A DNA stretch of 64,000 bases from Myroides sp. NP-2 (GTDB lineage Bacteria > Bacteroidota > Bacteroidia > Flavobacteriales > Flavobacteriaceae). This document shows, piece after piece, positions 8,066 to 19,445 of this stretch (its first letter is position 1; each line of letters opens with the position of its first letter). Location of the stretch: the NCBI RefSeq assembly GCF_014145665.1, contig NZ_JACHTD010000006.1:62001-126000 (forward strand), written 5' to 3'. Under the pieces are notes generated by a model. It had not been told where the DNA came from and searched no databases. It saw only the letters and a program-made list of their open reading frames with translations. The position numbers and the translations under genes are program-made.

Positions 8066-11000
8066 TTAGAAATTTAATTCTTGTTCTTGCGTTAAAAAAT
8101 CGCCGTTTTCATTTGTAGAAACAATAATACTTTCATACTCGCGCATACCAGTACCTGCAGGGATTCTATGTCCAACAATTACGTTTTCTTTTAATCCCAT
8201 TAACGTATCAATCTTACCAGCAACTGCTGCTTCGTTTAACACTTTTGTTGTTTCCTGGAACGACGCTGCAGAGATAAATGACTTCGTTTGTAATGACGCT
8301 CTAGTAATACCTTGTAAAATTGGCGTACCAGTTGCTGGCATAACATCTCTAGAGATTACCAAGTTTTTATCTTCGCGTTTCAACAATGAATTTTCATCGC
8401 GTAGCTCGCGCATTGAAACGATTTGTCCTTCTTTCAAATTCTCAGATTCTCCAGCATCAACAACAACTTTCATTCCGAATAAACGGTCGTTTTCAACAAT
8501 GAAATCACTTGTGTGAACCAATTGATCTTCTAAGAATAGCGTATCTCCTGGATCTTGAATTTGAACTTTACGCATCATTTGTCTAATAACAACCTCGAAG
8601 TGTTTGTCATTAATTTTCACCCCTTGTAAACGGTAAACTTCTTGAATCTCGTTTACTAAGTATTGCTGTACAGCAGAAGGCCCTTGGATACGTAAAATAT
8701 CATCTGGAGTAATGGCACCATCAGATAATGGTAAACCAGCTCTTACGAAGTCATTCTCTTGAACTAAGATTTGGTTTGAAAGTTTTACTAAATACTTTCT
8801 AATATCTCCTGTTCTTGATTCAACAACGATCTCTCTGTTACCTCTCTTCACTTTACCGAAAGATACAACCCCATCAATTTCAGAAACTACAGCTGGATTC
8901 GACGGATTACGCGCTTCTAAAAGCTCTGTAATACGAGGTAAACCTCCTGTAATATCCCCTGCTTTTGAAGTGTGACGAGGAATTTTTACTAAAACTTTAC
9001 CAGCTTTAATTTTCTCCCCATCATTTACCATTAAGTGAGAACCTACTGGTAAGTTGTATGAACGAATTAACTCCCCATCTTTACCGTAAATTAACAAAGT
9101 AGGAATTAACTTTTTGTTTCTAGATTCGCTAATAACTTTCTCTTGGAAACCAGTTTGCTCATCGATTTCAACCATGAACGTTTGTCCTTGTTCGATATCT
9201 TCATAAGCAACCTTACCAGTGAATTCGGAAACGATTACACCGTTATAAGGGTCCCATTTACAGATCGTAGCTCCTTCTTCAACAACATCACCATCATTTA
9301 CATAGATTGTTGATCCATAAGGAATATTGTTCGTTGTTAACAAAATACCTGTATTTGGATCGAACAATTTCACCTCTGTAGAACGAGAAATTACGATGTT
9401 GATTTTATTTCCTTCATTGTCTTCACCTTCAACTGTTCTAAGTTCTTCGATCTCTAAACGACCTTTAAACTTAGCGTTGATAGTAGAAATTTCAGAAATA
9501 TTTCCTGCAGTACCCCCAACGTGGAACGTTCTCAATGTCAACTGTGTACCAGGCTCCCCAATAGATTGAGCAGCAACAACACCCACAGCTTCTCCTTTTT
9601 GAACCATTCTTGCTGTAGCAAGGTTACGTCCGTAACACTTCGCACAGATACCTACTTTAGCCTCACAAGTTAACGGTGAACGAACTTCAACCGATTCGAT
9701 TGGAGAAGCGTTGATAGCTTTAGCAATTGCTTCAGTGATTTCCTCACCAGCACCAACAATGATCTCAGAGTTTAATGGGTTGATTACGTTGTTCAACGCA
9801 ACACGACCTAATACTCTTTCTCCTAATGATTCGATTACCTCTTCGTTTTTCTTTAATGGCATTACATCAATACCTCTTAAAGTACCACAGTCTACAGAGT
9901 TAACAATAACATCTTGTGCAACATCATGAAGACGACGAGTTAAATATCCCGCATCCGCAGTTTTTAACGCCGTATCCGCAAGTCCTTTACGAGCACCGTG
10001 GGTAGAAATGAAATACTCTAAGATCGATAGTCCTTCCTTAAAGTTAGAAAGAATCGGGTTTTCGATAATTTCACCACCACCTGCAGTTGATTTTTTCGGT
10101 TTCGCCATCAAACCACGCATACCTGTTAACTGACGAATCTGCTCTTTAGAACCCCTCGCTCCAGAATCCAACATCATGTATACAGAGTTAAATCCTTGTT
10201 TATCTTCGCGAATATTCTTCATAGCCAACTCGGTTAACATAGCGTTGGTAGATGTCCAAACGTCAATTACCTGGTTGTAACGCTCGTTATTTGTGATAAG
10301 CCCCATATTATAGTTCATCGTAATGTGATCTACTTGTTGGTTAGCATCATCAATCAAATCTTGTTTTTTCTCTGGAACGATAATATCACCCAAACTGAAT
10401 GACAATCCTCCGCGGAAAGCGTATCCATACCCCATACCTTTGATATCATCTAAGAATGCAGCAGTTGTAGGTACGTCCGTAGTAGCTAAAATACCACCAA
10501 TAATATCACGTAGTGATTTCTTTGTCAATACCTCATTGATATACCCTGCTTTTTCAGGAACTACCTCGTTAAACAAGATACGTCCAGCAGTTGTTTCAAT
10601 GATTCTGTATGCTAATTCACCTTTCTCATTGTAATCTTTTGCGCGAACTTTCACACCCGCATTCAAGTCCAGTTTCCCTTCATTGATAGCGATATGTACT
10701 TCTTCTACCGAATAGAAAGTTAATCCTTCTCCTTTTACAATTTCTTCTGGTGTAGACTTACGCAACTTGGTCATATAGTAAAGACCAAGTACCATGTCTT
10801 GAGAAGGTACAGTAATAGGAGCACCGTTCGCAGGGTTTAAGATATTATGTGAAGCCAACATTAACAATTGAGCTTCTAAGATTGCCTCTGGTCCTAATGG
10901 CAAGTGAACCGCCATCTGGTCACCATCGAAATCCGCGTTAAACGCCGTACACACCAATGGGTGTAACTGAATCGCTTTACCTTCAATCAATTTTGGTTGG

Positions 11001-12361
11001 AACGCCTGAATACCTAAACGGTGTAACGTAGGGGCACGGTTCAATAGAACTGGGTGTCCTTTAATCACGTTTTCTAAGATATCCCAAACAACTGGCTCTC
11101 TTTTATCTATAATTTTTTTCGCAGATTTTACTGTTTTCACAATTCCTCTCTCGATCAACTTACGGATCACGAACGGTTTGTAAAGCTCAGCTGCCATATC
11201 TTTTGGCAATCCACATTCGTATAATTTCAATTCAGGTCCAACGACAATAACCGAACGAGCAGAATAATCCACACGTTTACCTAATAAGTTTTGACGGAAA
11301 CGCCCTTGTTTACCTTTTAATGAATCAGAAAGTGATTTCAATGGACGGTTAGACTCAGTCTTAACAGCAGAAGATTTTCTAGTGTTATCGAAAAGTGAAT
11401 CCACCGCTTCTTGAAGCATACGTTTCTCGTTACGCAAAATTACCTCAGGAGCTTTAATCTCCATTAAGCGTTTTAAACGATTATTACGGATAATTACACG
11501 ACGATACAAGTCATTCAAATCTGACGTTGCAAAACGTCCACCATCCAATGGCACTAATGGACGCAATTCAGGTGGAATAACTGGAATTACTTTTAGGATC
11601 ATCCACTCAGGTCTATTCTCGCGATTCTCATTTGATTCACGGAAAGCCTCTACCACTTGAAGGCGTTTTAATGCTTCGGTTTTTCTTTGCTTAGATGTTT
11701 CGTTATTAGCAGCGTGACGCAAAGTATAAGACAATTGGTCTAAATCCGTTGTTGCTAATAAATCCATGATACATTCAGCACCCATTTTGGCGATGAATTT
11801 ATTTGGATCTGTGTCATCTAAGAATTGATTTTCCATTGGAAGAGAATCTGCAATATTCAGGTACTCTTCTTCTGTTAAGAAATCTAAGCGATTTAATGCA
11901 TCACCCTCGGCATTTTTTGCAATACCAGGTTGAATTACTACATATCGCTCATAGTAAATAATCATGTCAAGCTTCTTTGAAGGAAGCCCTAAGATGTATC
12001 CAATTTTATTAGGTAAAGAACGGAAGTACCAAATATGTGCAATAGGCACAACTAAATTGATATGCCCTACTCTATCTCTACGTACTTTCTTTTCAGTAAC
12101 TTCAACACCACAACGGTCACAAACGATCCCTTTGTAGCGAATTCTTTTATACTTACCACAAGCACACTCGTAATCTTTTACAGGACCAAAAATACGCTCG
12201 CAGAATAAACCGTCACGTTCTGGTTTATGCGTACGATAGTTAATTGTTTCTGGCTTTAAAACTTCCCCTCTTGATTCTGCAAGAATCGATTCAGGTGAAG
12301 CCAAACCAATTGAGATTTTATTAAACCTTTTTACGGTATTTTTCTCTTTATTTCTATTCAT
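8066..12361 (-). CDS. rpoC: DNA-directed RNA polymerase subunit beta'
   Basis: The largest core RNA polymerase subunit, 1431 residues from the chosen start. The N-terminal zinc finger has Cys66, Cys68, Cys81 and Cys84. The catalytic Mg-binding loop [12 protein letters not shown] is about one third in, and the second zinc site includes [13 protein letters not shown]. The C-terminus matches flavobacterial beta'. I chose ATG 12359-12361 ([13 protein letters not shown]); an in-frame GTG at 12407-12409 would add 16 residues without family resemblance, and it lies inside an intergenic hairpin. The gene follows rpoB by 70 bases with a strong hairpin between them, and is followed by DUF3467. Confidence 0.98.
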   Translation of the reverse strand: MNRNKEKNTVKRFNKISIGLASPESILAESRGEVLKPETINYRTHKPERDGLFCERIFGPVKDYECACGKYKRIRYKGIVCDRCGVEVTEKKVRRDRVGHINLVVPIAHIWYFRSLPNKIGYILGLPSKKLDMIIYYERYVVIQPGIAKNAEGDALNRLDFLTEEEYLNIADSLPMENQFLDDTDPNKFIAKMGAECIMDLLATTDLDQLSYTLRHAANNETSKQRKTEALKRLQVVEAFRESNENRENRPEWMILKVIPVIPPELRPLVPLDGGRFATSDLNDLYRRVIIRNNRLKRLMEIKAPEVILRNEKRMLQEAVDSLFDNTRKSSAVKTESNRPLKSLSDSLKGKQGRFRQNLLGKRVDYSARSVIVVGPELKLYECGLPKDMAAELYKPFVIRKLIERGIVKTVKSAKKIIDKREPVVWDILENVIKGHPVLLNRAPTLHRLGIQAFQPKLIEGKAIQLHPLVCTAFNADFDGDQMAVHLPLGPEAILEAQLLMLASHNILNPANGAPITVPSQDMVLGLYYMTKLRKSTPEEIVKGEGLTFYSVEEVHIAINEGKLDLNAGVKVRAKDYNEKGELAYRIIETTAGRILFNEVVPEKAGYINEVLTKKSLRDIIGGILATTDVPTTAAFLDDIKGMGYGYAFRGGLSFSLGDIIVPEKKQDLIDDANQQVDHITMNYNMGLITNNERYNQVIDVWTSTNAMLTELAMKNIREDKQGFNSVYMMLDSGARGSKEQIRQLTGMRGLMAKPKKSTAGGGEIIENPILSNFKEGLSILEYFISTHGARKGLADTALKTADAGYLTRRLHDVAQDVIVNSVDCGTLRGIDVMPLKKNEEVIESLGERVLGRVALNNVINPLNSEIIVGAGEEITEAIAKAINASPIESVEVRSPLTCEAKVGICAKCYGRNLATARMVQKGEAVGVVAAQSIGEPGTQLTLRTFHVGGTAGNISEISTINAKFKGRLEIEELRTVEGEDNEGNKINIVISRSTEVKLFDPNTGILLTTNNIPYGSTIYVNDGDVVEEGATICKWDPYNGVIVSEFTGKVAYEDIEQGQTFMVEIDEQTGFQEKVISESRNKKLIPTLLIYGKDGELIRSYNLPVGSHLMVNDGEKIKAGKVLVKIPRHTSKAGDITGGLPRITELLEARNPSNPAVVSEIDGVVSFGKVKRGNREIVVESRTGDIRKYLVKLSNQILVQENDFVRAGLPLSDGAITPDDILRIQGPSAVQQYLVNEIQEVYRLQGVKINDKHFEVVIRQMMRKVQIQDPGDTLFLEDQLVHTSDFIVENDRLFGMKVVVDAGESENLKEGQIVSMRELRDENSLLKREDKNLVISRDVMPATGTPILQGITRASLQTKSFISAASFQETTKVLNEAAVAGKIDTLMGLKENVIVGHRIPAGTGMREYESIIVSTNENGDFLTQEQELNF

Positions 12362-12391
12362 GGTAAACTTACTTGTTAAAGTGTATGATAT

Positions 12392-12419
12392 AGAGTAAGC
12401 AGCATGCACTGCTCACTCT
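12392..12419 (-). other. rpoB-rpoC intergenic hairpin
   Basis: AGAGTGAGCAG and CTGCTTACTCT form an 11-bp stem with one G-U pair around a TGCATG loop. There is no T tract, so it is not an ordinary terminator. It lies 12 bases after the rpoB stop codon and 30 bases before the rpoC ATG. It could be an RNase III-type processing site or a stabilising structure. Confidence 0.6.
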
Positions 12420-12431
12420 AAAATCTATAGT

Positions 12432-15400
12432 TTATTCTTCTAATCTGATGTCTAATCCAAGACCTTTTAATTCATGCATTAACACATTGAATGATTCAGG
12501 TAATCCTGGTTCTGGCATAGTTTCTCCTTTAACGATTGCTTCGTAAGTTTTCGCTCTACCAATAACGTCATCTGATTTTACCGTCAAAATCTCACGTAAT
12601 GTACTTGATGCTCCGTATGCTTCTAGAGCCCAAACCTCCATCTCTCCAAAACGCTGACCTCCGAATTGAGCCTTACCTCCTAACGGTTGTTGCGTAATTA
12701 ATGAGTATGGTCCGATTGAACGCGCGTGCATCTTATCATCAACCATGTGTCCTAATTTCAACATGTAAATAACCCCTACTGTTGCTCTCTGGTGGAATCT
12801 TTCTCCAGTTCCTCCATCGTACAAATAAGTATGTCCAAATCTCGGAATACCAGCTTCATCTGTAAGCGCATTGATTTGATCTAATTCAGCACCGTCGAAA
12901 ATTGGAGTAGCATATTTTTTACCCAATTTCTGTCCAGCCCATCCTAAAACAGTTTCATAGATCTGACCAATGTTCATACGAGAAGGTACCCCTAGTGGGT
13001 TTAACACGATATCAACTGGTGTACCGTCTTCTAAGAATGGCATGTCTTCATCTCTAACGATTCTAGCAACAATACCTTTGTTACCGTGACGTCCTGCCAT
13101 CTTATCCCCAACTTTTAACTTACGTTTCTTAGCGATATATACTTTTGCAAGTTTTAAGATTCCTGATGGTAATTCATCCCCAACAGTAATCATAAATTTC
13201 TCTCTACGCAACGCCCCTTGTAAGTCGTTTAATTTGATTTTGTAGTTGTGGATCAAGTCAGTAATCATACTGTTTGTCTCCTCGTCTACTGTCCATTGTC
13301 CTTTAGTCAAGTGAGCGAAATCATCAACAGCATGAAGCATTTTTTGAGTAAATTTCTTTCCTTTCGGCAAGATTTCCTCTCCTAAATCATTCAATACACC
13401 TTGTGATGTTTTACCATTGACAATAAAGAACAACTTCTCAACCAAACGATCTTTCAACTCATTAAACTTCACTTCGAATCTTGTTTCTAGTAAAGCTAAA
13501 TCGTCTTTATCTTTTGAACGCTTGCGTTTGTCTTTTACTGCTCTTGCAAATAATTTTTTGTCTAATACAACCCCTCTTAATGAAGGCGAAGCTTTTAACG
13601 ATGCATCTTTAACATCCCCAGCTTTATCACCGAAGATTGCGCGTAATAACTTCTCTTCTGGCGTTGGATCAGATTCACCTTTCGGTGTAATTTTACCAAT
13701 AAGGATATCCCCTGGTTTAACTTCAGCTCCAATGCGGATCATACCGTTCTCATCCAAGTCTTTTGTAGCTTCCTCACTTACGTTCGGGATATCATTAGTC
13801 AACTCTTCGTTTCCTAATTTTGTATCTCTCACTTCAAGTGTGTAGTCATCGATATGGATAGAGGTAAAGATATCTTCACGCACTACTTTTTCTGAAATTA
13901 CGATAGCATCCTCAAAGTTGTACCCTTTCCATGGCATAAAGGCCACTTGTAGGTTACGTCCAAGTGCTAACTCTCCATTTTGTGTAGCATATCCCTCACA
14001 TAGTACTTGTCCTCTAGTTACTCGATCCCCTTTGCGAACAATAGGTTTCAAGTTGATACATGTACTTTGGTTGGTTTTTCTAAATTTAATTAGATTATAT
14101 ACTTTTTCGTCTGGATCGAAGCTGATTAAACGCTCTTCATCCGTACGATCGTATTTAATAATAATTTTCTGTGCGTCAACATACTCAACAACACCTTCTC
14201 CTTCAGCGTTAATTAAAACACGAGAATCTGAAGCTACTTGTCTTTCTAAACCTGTACCTACGATTGGAGAATCCGCACGCAATAAAGGCACAGCCTGACG
14301 CATCATGTTCGATCCCATCAACGCACGGTTGGCATCATCATGCTCCAAGAATGGAATCAAAGACGCTGAAATCGAAGCGATTTGGTTCGGAGAAACGTCG
14401 GTATAGTGTAAATCTTTCGGTTCAACCACTGGGAAATCCCCTTCTTCTTTTACAACTACACGCTCTTCTGTAATGTTTCCTTCGTTATCCATCGGAACGT
14501 TCGCTTGTGCGATTAACATTCCTTCTTCTTCTTCAGCACTTAAATATACAGGCGCATTGACGATATCTACTTTTCCATCCACTACTGGACGGTAAGGTGT
14601 TTCGATGAATCCCATATTGTTCACTTTTGCATACACCGCTAGCGAGGAGATCAAACCAATGTTTGGTCCCTCAGGCGTTTCAATTGGACATAAACGTCCG
14701 TAGTGTGTATAGTGAACGTCACGCACCTCGAATCCAGCTCTTTCTCTAGATAAACCTCCAGGTCCTAAAGCAGATAAACGACGTTTGTGTGTAATCTCTG
14801 CCAATGGATTGGTTTGATCCATGAACTGAGACAGCTGATTTGTTCCGAAAAATGAATTAATTACTGACGATAACGTCTTAGCGTTAATTAAGTCGATTGG
14901 AGTAAACACCTCGTTGTCACGTACATTCATACGCTCGCGAATTGTTCTAGCCATACGTGCTAAACCAACACCAAATTGAGCTGATAACTGCTCACCTACA
15001 GTACGTACACGACGGTTTGATAAGTGGTCAATATCATCAATCTCAGCTTTAGAGTTAATCAATTCAATCAAGTATTTAACAATAGTGATAATATCTTCTT
15101 TTGTTAAAACTTGTTTGTCAATTGGGGTATCAAGATTAAGTTTTTTATTCATTCTGTAACGACCTACCTCACCTAGATTGTAACGTTGGTCGGAGAAGAA
15201 TAATTTATCAATAATACCACGTGCAGTTTCCTCATCAGGCGGTTCTGCATTACGCAACTGACGGTAGATGTGCTCTACAGCCTCTTTTTCAGAGTTTGTA
15301 GGGTCCTTCTGTAATGTATTATGAATGATGGCATAATCTGCCTGATTATTGTCTTCTTTGTGTAGGAGGATATTCTTAACGTTCGCCTCAATGATTTCTT

Positions 15401-16244
15401 CGACATTATCTTTATCTAGGACTGTATCACGGTCTAAGATAATCTCATTTCTCTCAATTGAAACTACTTCTCCTGTATCTTCATCTACGAAGTCCTCGTG
15501 CCATGTATTTAACACACGTGCAGCAAGTCTACGTCCGATGTATTTTTTCAATCCTGTTTTTGATACTTTTACCTCTTCAGCTAGGTCGAAAATCTCTAGG
15601 ATATCCTTGTCTCTTTCGAATCCAATAGCACGGAATAAGGTAGTAACAGGTAATTTTTTCTTTCTATCAATATACGCATACATCACGCTATTGATATCAG
15701 TAGCAAACTCAATCCATGACCCCTTGAAAGGAATAACTCGCGCCGAATACAATTTAGTACCGTTAGCATGGAAAGACTGTCCAAAGAACACACCAGGTGA
15801 ACGGTGTAATTGAGACACTACCACACGCTCAGCTCCATTGATTACGAATGTACCGCTAGGCGTCATATACGGTATTGTTCCTAAATACACATCTTGAACA
15901 ATCGTTTCAAAATCCTCGTGTTCAGGGTCAGTACAGTACAATTTTAAACGCGCTTTTAACGGAACGCTATACGTTAGTCCTCTATCAATACATTCTTCAA
16001 TTGAATAGCGAGGAGGATCAACAAAGTAATCAAGAAACTCCAATACAAACTGATTTCTCGTATCAGTGATCGGGAAGTTCTCCATGAAGGTATTATATAA
16101 ACCTTCATTACCTCTTTCTTCTGATTTCGTTTCTAACTGAAAGAAATCCTTAAAAGACTTAACCTGGATATCCAAAAAGTCTGGATACGCAGGAATATTC
16201 TTTGTAGAGGCAAAATTTAATCTTTCATTCTGATTTGTGATCAT
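12432..16244 (-). CDS. rpoB: DNA-directed RNA polymerase subunit beta
   Basis: The second large core RNA polymerase subunit, 1270 residues. Family motifs are present throughout: the rifampicin-pocket region [17 protein letters not shown] with [13 protein letters not shown], the [11 protein letters not shown] segment, the [15 protein letters not shown] motif, and the C-terminal [18 protein letters not shown] chose the ATG at 16242-16244 ([11 protein letters not shown]), which is the usual flavobacterial N-terminus; the preceding in-frame codon is TTG. The rifampicin-pocket residues look wild-type (Q, D, H and S of QLSQFMDQ...HKRRLS). It follows rplL by 127 bases with a hairpin in the spacer and precedes rpoC. 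Confidence 0.98.
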   Translation of the reverse strand: MITNQNERLNFASTKNIPAYPDFLDIQVKSFKDFFQLETKSEERGNEGLYNTFMENFPITDTRNQFVLEFLDYFVDPPRYSIEECIDRGLTYSVPLKARLKLYCTDPEHEDFETIVQDVYLGTIPYMTPSGTFVINGAERVVVSQLHRSPGVFFGQSFHANGTKLYSARVIPFKGSWIEFATDINSVMYAYIDRKKKLPVTTLFRAIGFERDKDILEIFDLAEEVKVSKTGLKKYIGRRLAARVLNTWHEDFVDEDTGEVVSIERNEIILDRDTVLDKDNVEEIIEANVKNILLHKEDNNQADYAIIHNTLQKDPTNSEKEAVEHIYRQLRNAEPPDEETARGIIDKLFFSDQRYNLGEVGRYRMNKKLNLDTPIDKQVLTKEDIITIVKYLIELINSKAEIDDIDHLSNRRVRTVGEQLSAQFGVGLARMARTIRERMNVRDNEVFTPIDLINAKTLSSVINSFFGTNQLSQFMDQTNPLAEITHKRRLSALGPGGLSRERAGFEVRDVHYTHYGRLCPIETPEGPNIGLISSLAVYAKVNNMGFIETPYRPVVDGKVDIVNAPVYLSAEEEEGMLIAQANVPMDNEGNITEERVVVKEEGDFPVVEPKDLHYTDVSPNQIASISASLIPFLEHDDANRALMGSNMMRQAVPLLRADSPIVGTGLERQVASDSRVLINAEGEGVVEYVDAQKIIIKYDRTDEERLISFDPDEKVYNLIKFRKTNQSTCINLKPIVRKGDRVTRGQVLCEGYATQNGELALGRNLQVAFMPWKGYNFEDAIVISEKVVREDIFTSIHIDDYTLEVRDTKLGNEELTNDIPNVSEEATKDLDENGMIRIGAEVKPGDILIGKITPKGESDPTPEEKLLRAIFGDKAGDVKDASLKASPSLRGVVLDKKLFARAVKDKRKRSKDKDDLALLETRFEVKFNELKDRLVEKLFFIVNGKTSQGVLNDLGEEILPKGKKFTQKMLHAVDDFAHLTKGQWTVDEETNSMITDLIHNYKIKLNDLQGALRREKFMITVGDELPSGILKLAKVYIAKKRKLKVGDKMAGRHGNKGIVARIVRDEDMPFLEDGTPVDIVLNPLGVPSRMNIGQIYETVLGWAGQKLGKKYATPIFDGAELDQINALTDEAGIPRFGHTYLYDGGTGERFHQRATVGVIYMLKLGHMVDDKMHARSIGPYSLITQQPLGGKAQFGGQRFGEMEVWALEAYGASSTLREILTVKSDDVIGRAKTYEAIVKGETMPEPGLPESFNVLMHELKGLGLDIRLEE

Positions 16245-16312
16245 CAATGGACAATAAATTTTGTTTATAATGTTTAATAGGATTTACGCACAAATCACTT
16301 TATACGCAAAAT

Positions 16313-16349
16313 GGTTTAGGCCTTTGAGATTGCTCCCAAGACCTAAACC
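16313..16349 (-). other. rplL-rpoB intergenic hairpin
   Basis: GGTTTAGG pairs with CCTAAACC, the helix continues with a G-U pair and CTT/AAG, and GAG/CTC closes a small loop. No T tract follows. It lies between rplL and rpoB, where many bacteria carry an attenuator or RNase III site that sets the ratio of L7/L12 to polymerase; that function here is inferred. Confidence 0.55.
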
Positions 16350-16371
16350 TAAAATATTTTGGTTAAAAAGC

Positions 16372-16740
16372 TTATTTAAGCTCAACAACAGCTCCAGCTT
16401 CTTCCAATGCTTTTTTAAGACCTTCAGCCTCATCTTTAGAAACACCTTCTTTGATGTTTGCAGGAACTGAATCAACGATATCTTTAGCTTCTTTAAGACC
16501 TAAACCAGTTAATTCTTTAACTGCTTTAACTACTGCTAATTTAGAAGCACCAGCGTCTTTTAATACTACTGTGAATTCAGTTTGCTCTTCAGCAGCTCCA
16601 GCGTCTCCACCACCAGCTACAACTACAGCAGCAGCTGCAGGCTCAATTCCGTATTCGTCTTTTAATATAGTTGCTAATTCGTTAACTTCTTTAACTGTTA
16701 AGTTAACTAATTGTTCTGCGAATTGTTTCAAATCTGCCAT
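16372..16740 (-). CDS. rplL: 50S ribosomal protein L7/L12 (bL12)
   Basis: The stalk protein bL12, 122 residues, which recruits translational GTPases to the ribosome. The N-terminal dimerisation helices ([19 protein letters not shown]) are followed by an Ala/Gly-rich hinge (about 35-52) and the globular C-terminal domain with [15 protein letters not shown] chose the ATG at 16738-16740; the open frame extends 21 codons further upstream without family similarity. It follows rplJ by 83 bases. Confidence 0.97.
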   Translation of the reverse strand: MADLKQFAEQLVNLTVKEVNELATILKDEYGIEPAAAAVVVAGGGDAGAAEEQTEFTVVLKDAGASKLAVVKAVKELTGLGLKEAKDIVDSVPANIKEGVSKDEAEGLKKALEEAGAVVELK

Positions 16741-16823
16741 TTTTCTATCTTTTAATGATTTGTAAAAATATAATTTATTAATGTGCGTTCGTTTATGGAA
16801 CATTCAAACACAAGAATCTCTTT

Positions 16824-17312
16824 TTATTCTTCGTCTTTGAATTGGTTTTGTAGAGCTGAGATAACTCTTTGAGCTGGTGATTGTAGTAATCCGATGATTT
16901 CTCCAATAACTTCCTCTTTAGATTTAATAGCTACTAACGAGTCTAATTGGTTATCGCCAATGTAAACTTCTTCGTTAATATAAGCTCCTTTTAATGCAGG
17001 TTTATCGCTTTTCTTTCTAAAGTCTTTGATGATTTTAGCCGGTCCGTTAGCAACGTCCGAAATAAAGATAGCGCTGTTTCCTTTTAAAACTGAAGCTAAA
17101 TCCTCATAGTTTCTCTCAGAAGCTTCCATTGCTTTAGCAAGCAACGTATTCTTAACTACTTCAACTTTGATTCCTGCTTTGTTACAAGCTCTTCTCAAGT
17201 TTGTAGTAACCTCTGCATTTAATCCTGAAATATCAGCTATATAAAAGATATTAGCATCTGCTAACTGACCTTTTATTTCTTCTATCGCTACTGCTTTTTG
17301 TTCTCTAGTCAT
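16824..17312 (-). CDS. rplJ: 50S ribosomal protein L10 (uL10)
   Basis: The stalk base protein uL10, 162 residues, anchoring bL12 dimers to 23S rRNA. The N-terminal part has the family pattern MTREQKAVAIEEIKGQL, then FYIADISGLNAEV and LRRACNKAGIKVEVVKNTL. The C-terminal helix (about 130-162) carries the L12-binding segment. Only 22 bases separate it from rplA, so there is no room for an E. coli-like L10 leader in the spacer; any autoregulatory RNA would have to lie inside rplA. Confidence 0.97.
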   Translation of the reverse strand: MTREQKAVAIEEIKGQLADANIFYIADISGLNAEVTTNLRRACNKAGIKVEVVKNTLLAKAMEASERNYEDLASVLKGNSAIFISDVANGPAKIIKDFRKKSDKPALKGAYINEEVYIGDNQLDSLVAIKSKEEVIGEIIGLLQSPAQRVISALQNQFKDEE

Positions 17313-17334
17313 ACGTAAAAATTTTTTCTACCAA

Positions 17335-18024
17335 TTATACTGCTTTAGGATCTAAAGCAATAGCAGGGCTCATAGTACTAGATATATGAATAGACTTAAC
17401 ATAAGTACCTTTAGCTGCTGTTGGTTTTAATTTGATTAATGTTTGAATCAATTCAGCTGCGTTTTCTTGAATCATATCAGCACTAAACGATACTTTTCCA
17501 ATACCTGCGTGAACGATTCCCGTTTTATCAACTTTAAAATCGATTTTACCAGCTTTCACTTCTTGAACTGCTTTCGCTACGTCCATAGTTACAGTACCAG
17601 TTTTAGGGTTTGGCATTAATCCTCTAGGACCTAAAATACGTCCTAATGGTCCTAATTTCCCCATAACAGCAGGCATAGTGATGATCACATCAACATCTGT
17701 CCAACCGTCTTTGATTTTTTGTAGGTACTCATCTAATCCAACATAGTCTGCTCCAGCAGCTGTAGCTTCAGCTTCTTTATCCGGAGTAACTAATGCTAAC
17801 ACTCTAACATCTTTTCCAGTTCCGTGTGGTAAAGTAACTACCCCACGCACCATTTGATTTGCTTTACGTGGATCTACACCCAAACGCACAGCGATATCAA
17901 CAGATTCGTCAAATTTTGCAGAAGCAACTTCTTTAATTAAAGCAGACCCTTCTTTCAAAGAATAAAATCTACCTTTCTCAATTTTAGCAGCAGCTTCCTT
18001 TTGCTTTTTTGTTAATTTTGCCAT
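17335..18024 (-). CDS. rplA: 50S ribosomal protein L1 (uL1)
   Basis: The L1-stalk protein uL1, 229 residues, acting in E-site tRNA release and known elsewhere to autoregulate its own mRNA. The motif [21 protein letters not shown] near residues 123-143 is the family signature, and [21 protein letters not shown] (near 50-70) is typical. It is 18 bases downstream of rplK. Confidence 0.98.
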   Translation of the reverse strand: MAKLTKKQKEAAAKIEKGRFYSLKEGSALIKEVASAKFDESVDIAVRLGVDPRKANQMVRGVVTLPHGTGKDVRVLALVTPDKEAEATAAGADYVGLDEYLQKIKDGWTDVDVIITMPAVMGKLGPLGRILGPRGLMPNPKTGTVTMDVAKAVQEVKAGKIDFKVDKTGIVHAGIGKVSFSADMIQENAAELIQTLIKLKPTAAKGTYVKSIHISSTMSPAIALDPKAV

Positions 18025-18042
18025 TTCTTTTTTCTTTTACAA

Positions 18043-18480
18043 TTAAAAAGGAGCTGTTCCTGTTACTGATATACCCATAGATCTTGCAGTACCCGCGATC
18101 ATTGACATCGCTGATTCAACAGTAAATGCGTTTAAATCCGGCATTTTGTCCTCTGCGATAGCACGTACTTGTTCCCAAGTTACGCTAGCTACTTTTTTTC
18201 TATTAGGCTCACCAGATCCAGATTTCACTTTTGCAGCCTCTAATAATTGAACAGCAGCAGGTGGCGTTTTAACAACAAATTCGAATGATTTGTCTTTGTA
18301 CACAGTAATTTGTACTGGTAAAACTTTACCGGGTTTATCTTGTGTTCTAGCATTAAATTGCTTACAGAACTCCATGATATTAACTCCAGCAGCCCCCAAA
18401 GCAGGTCCAACCGGTGGCGAAGGATTCGCAGCACCTCCCTTAACTTGTAGTTTAACTACTTTACTAATTTCTTTTGCCAT
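18043..18480 (-). CDS. rplK: 50S ribosomal protein L11 (uL11)
   Basis: uL11, 145 residues, part of the GTPase-associated centre. The N-terminal domain has the Pro-rich family motif [20 protein letters not shown], and the rRNA-binding C-terminal domain ends with [12 protein letters not shown]. The gene lies 54 bases downstream of nusG and upstream of rplA in the conserved order. Confidence 0.98.
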   Translation of the reverse strand: MAKEISKVVKLQVKGGAANPSPPVGPALGAAGVNIMEFCKQFNARTQDKPGKVLPVQITVYKDKSFEFVVKTPPAAVQLLEAAKVKSGSGEPNRKKVASVTWEQVRAIAEDKMPDLNAFTVESAMSMIAGTARSMGISVTGTAPF

Positions 18481-18534
18481 TTCTAAAAAAATTTAGCACA
18501 TCTCTTTTGGAAGCAAAGATGCGTCTATGTAACA

Positions 18535-19089
18535 TTATATTTTTTCTACTTGTGTAAAGCTTAGTTCCAAAGGTGTCTTTCTTCCAAAAATCTTCACCAT
18601 TACCTCTAACTTACGCTTATCTTCATTGATGTTTTCGATTGTTGCATCGAAACCTTTAAACGGTCCATCAGTCACTTTTACTGACTCGCCAACTTCATAT
18701 GGAATTGCACCTGAATCAACTTTAACTGCTAATTCATCGACTTTTCCTAACATGCGATTAACTTCTGATTCTCTTAAAGGCACAGGATCTCCTCCACGTG
18801 TTTCCCCAAGAAAACCAATAACCCCTGTTATGGATTTAATAGCATGCGGAACCTCTCCTGTCAAGTTAGCCTCAATCATCACATAGCCTGGAAAGTAAAC
18901 GCGCTCAGTTGTTTTCTTTTTACCATTCTTATCTTCAGTAACCACTTTTTCTGTCGGCACTAAAACTTGCGAAAGATAATCTGACAAACCTAAACGAGAA
19001 ATCTCAGTTTCGATATAATTCTTCACTTTGTTCTCTTGTCCACTTACCGCACGAACCACATACCATTTTTTGACATTTGTATCAGCCAT
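18535..19089 (-). CDS. nusG: Transcription termination/antitermination factor NusG
   Basis: NusG, 184 residues, linking RNA polymerase to Rho or the ribosome. The NGN domain begins [21 protein letters not shown] and includes [11 protein letters not shown] (about 64-74). The KOW motif is at [17 protein letters not shown] (about 138-154). A small AAGGAG sequence overlaps the secE stop codon and is 9 bases from this ATG; it is one of the few Shine-Dalgarno-like elements in the window. The gene is 13 bases downstream of secE. Confidence 0.97.
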   Translation of the reverse strand: MADTNVKKWYVVRAVSGQENKVKNYIETEISRLGLSDYLSQVLVPTEKVVTEDKNGKKKTTERVYFPGYVMIEANLTGEVPHAIKSITGVIGFLGETRGGDPVPLRESEVNRMLGKVDELAVKVDSGAIPYEVGESVKVTDGPFKGFDATIENINEDKRKLEVMVKIFGRKTPLELSFTQVEKI

Positions 19090-19102
19090 AATATTTTTCT
19101 CC

Positions 19103-19300
19103 TTATGATCTTATCCAATTATAAAACTTCCCTAATAGGTCTCCAAACAAACTATCTACTCCCCAAGTAGCAAGTGCTAACACAATTGCGAAGATCGCAA
19201 TAATGATTGTGTACTTTTGCACTTCAGCCCAAGGCGACCAAGTTACATTTGATTTAAGTTCTGTAAAAGCTTCTGATATGTAATTAAATACCTTTGCCAT
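19103..19300 (-). CDS. secE: Preprotein translocase subunit SecE
   Basis: A 65-residue single-span SecE of the SecYEG channel. The amphipathic helix (about 3-24, with [20 protein letters not shown]) precedes one membrane helix (about 30-52). I chose ATG 19298-19300 ([12 protein letters not shown]); longer in-frame starts would begin within tRNA-Trp. The start codon is only 15 bases from the 3' end of tRNA-Trp, so tRNA processing would leave an extremely short leader on the secE mRNA. Confidence 0.95.
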   Translation of the reverse strand: MAKVFNYISEAFTELKSNVTWSPWAEVQKYTIIIAIFAIVLALATWGVDSLFGDLLGKFYNWIRS

Positions 19301-19315
19301 GTTATATTGTTTTTG

Positions 19316-19386
19316 CACGGGTGGAGGGATTCGAACCCCCATCAACGGTTTTGGAGACCGCTATTCTACCCTTGAACTACACCCGT
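19316..19386 (-). tRNA. tRNA-Trp (anticodon CCA)
   Basis: A 71-nt cloverleaf with acceptor ACGGGTG/CACCCGT, anticodon loop CTCCAAA (anticodon CCA) and T-loop GTTCGAATC. The 3' CCA is not encoded. It lies between tuf and secE. Confidence 0.97.
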
Positions 19387-19394
19387 TTGTTATA

Positions 19395-19420
19395 AAAGTC
19401 AGCGGTTGCCCGCTGACTTT
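19395..19420 (-). terminator. Hairpin between tuf and tRNA-Trp (partial terminator or processing site)
   Basis: An 11-bp perfect stem AAAGTCAGCGG/CCGCTGACTTT with a 4-nt loop, 25 bases after the tuf stop. On the minus strand only TTTTAT follows the GAC, so termination is probably incomplete. That would allow high tuf output with read-through into tRNA-Trp-secE-nusG. Confidence 0.6.
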
Positions 19421-19445
19421 AAAAAAATTTATTTATACTAAGTAA

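Noticed and set aside
12362..12409. GTG start of rpoC at 12409
   Set aside because: The added residues have no counterpart in beta' proteins and would be encoded by the intergenic hairpin.
13417..13845. Open frame of 142 codons on the plus strand opposite rpoB (and another at 15349-15813)
   Set aside because: They are antisense to strongly conserved rpoB coding sequence, have Ser/Thr/Leu-rich composition typical of antisense frames, and show no family similarity.
19317..19345. secE start inside tRNA-Trp
   Set aside because: The open frame continues into the tRNA, but SecE similarity begins at [12 protein letters not shown] (19300).
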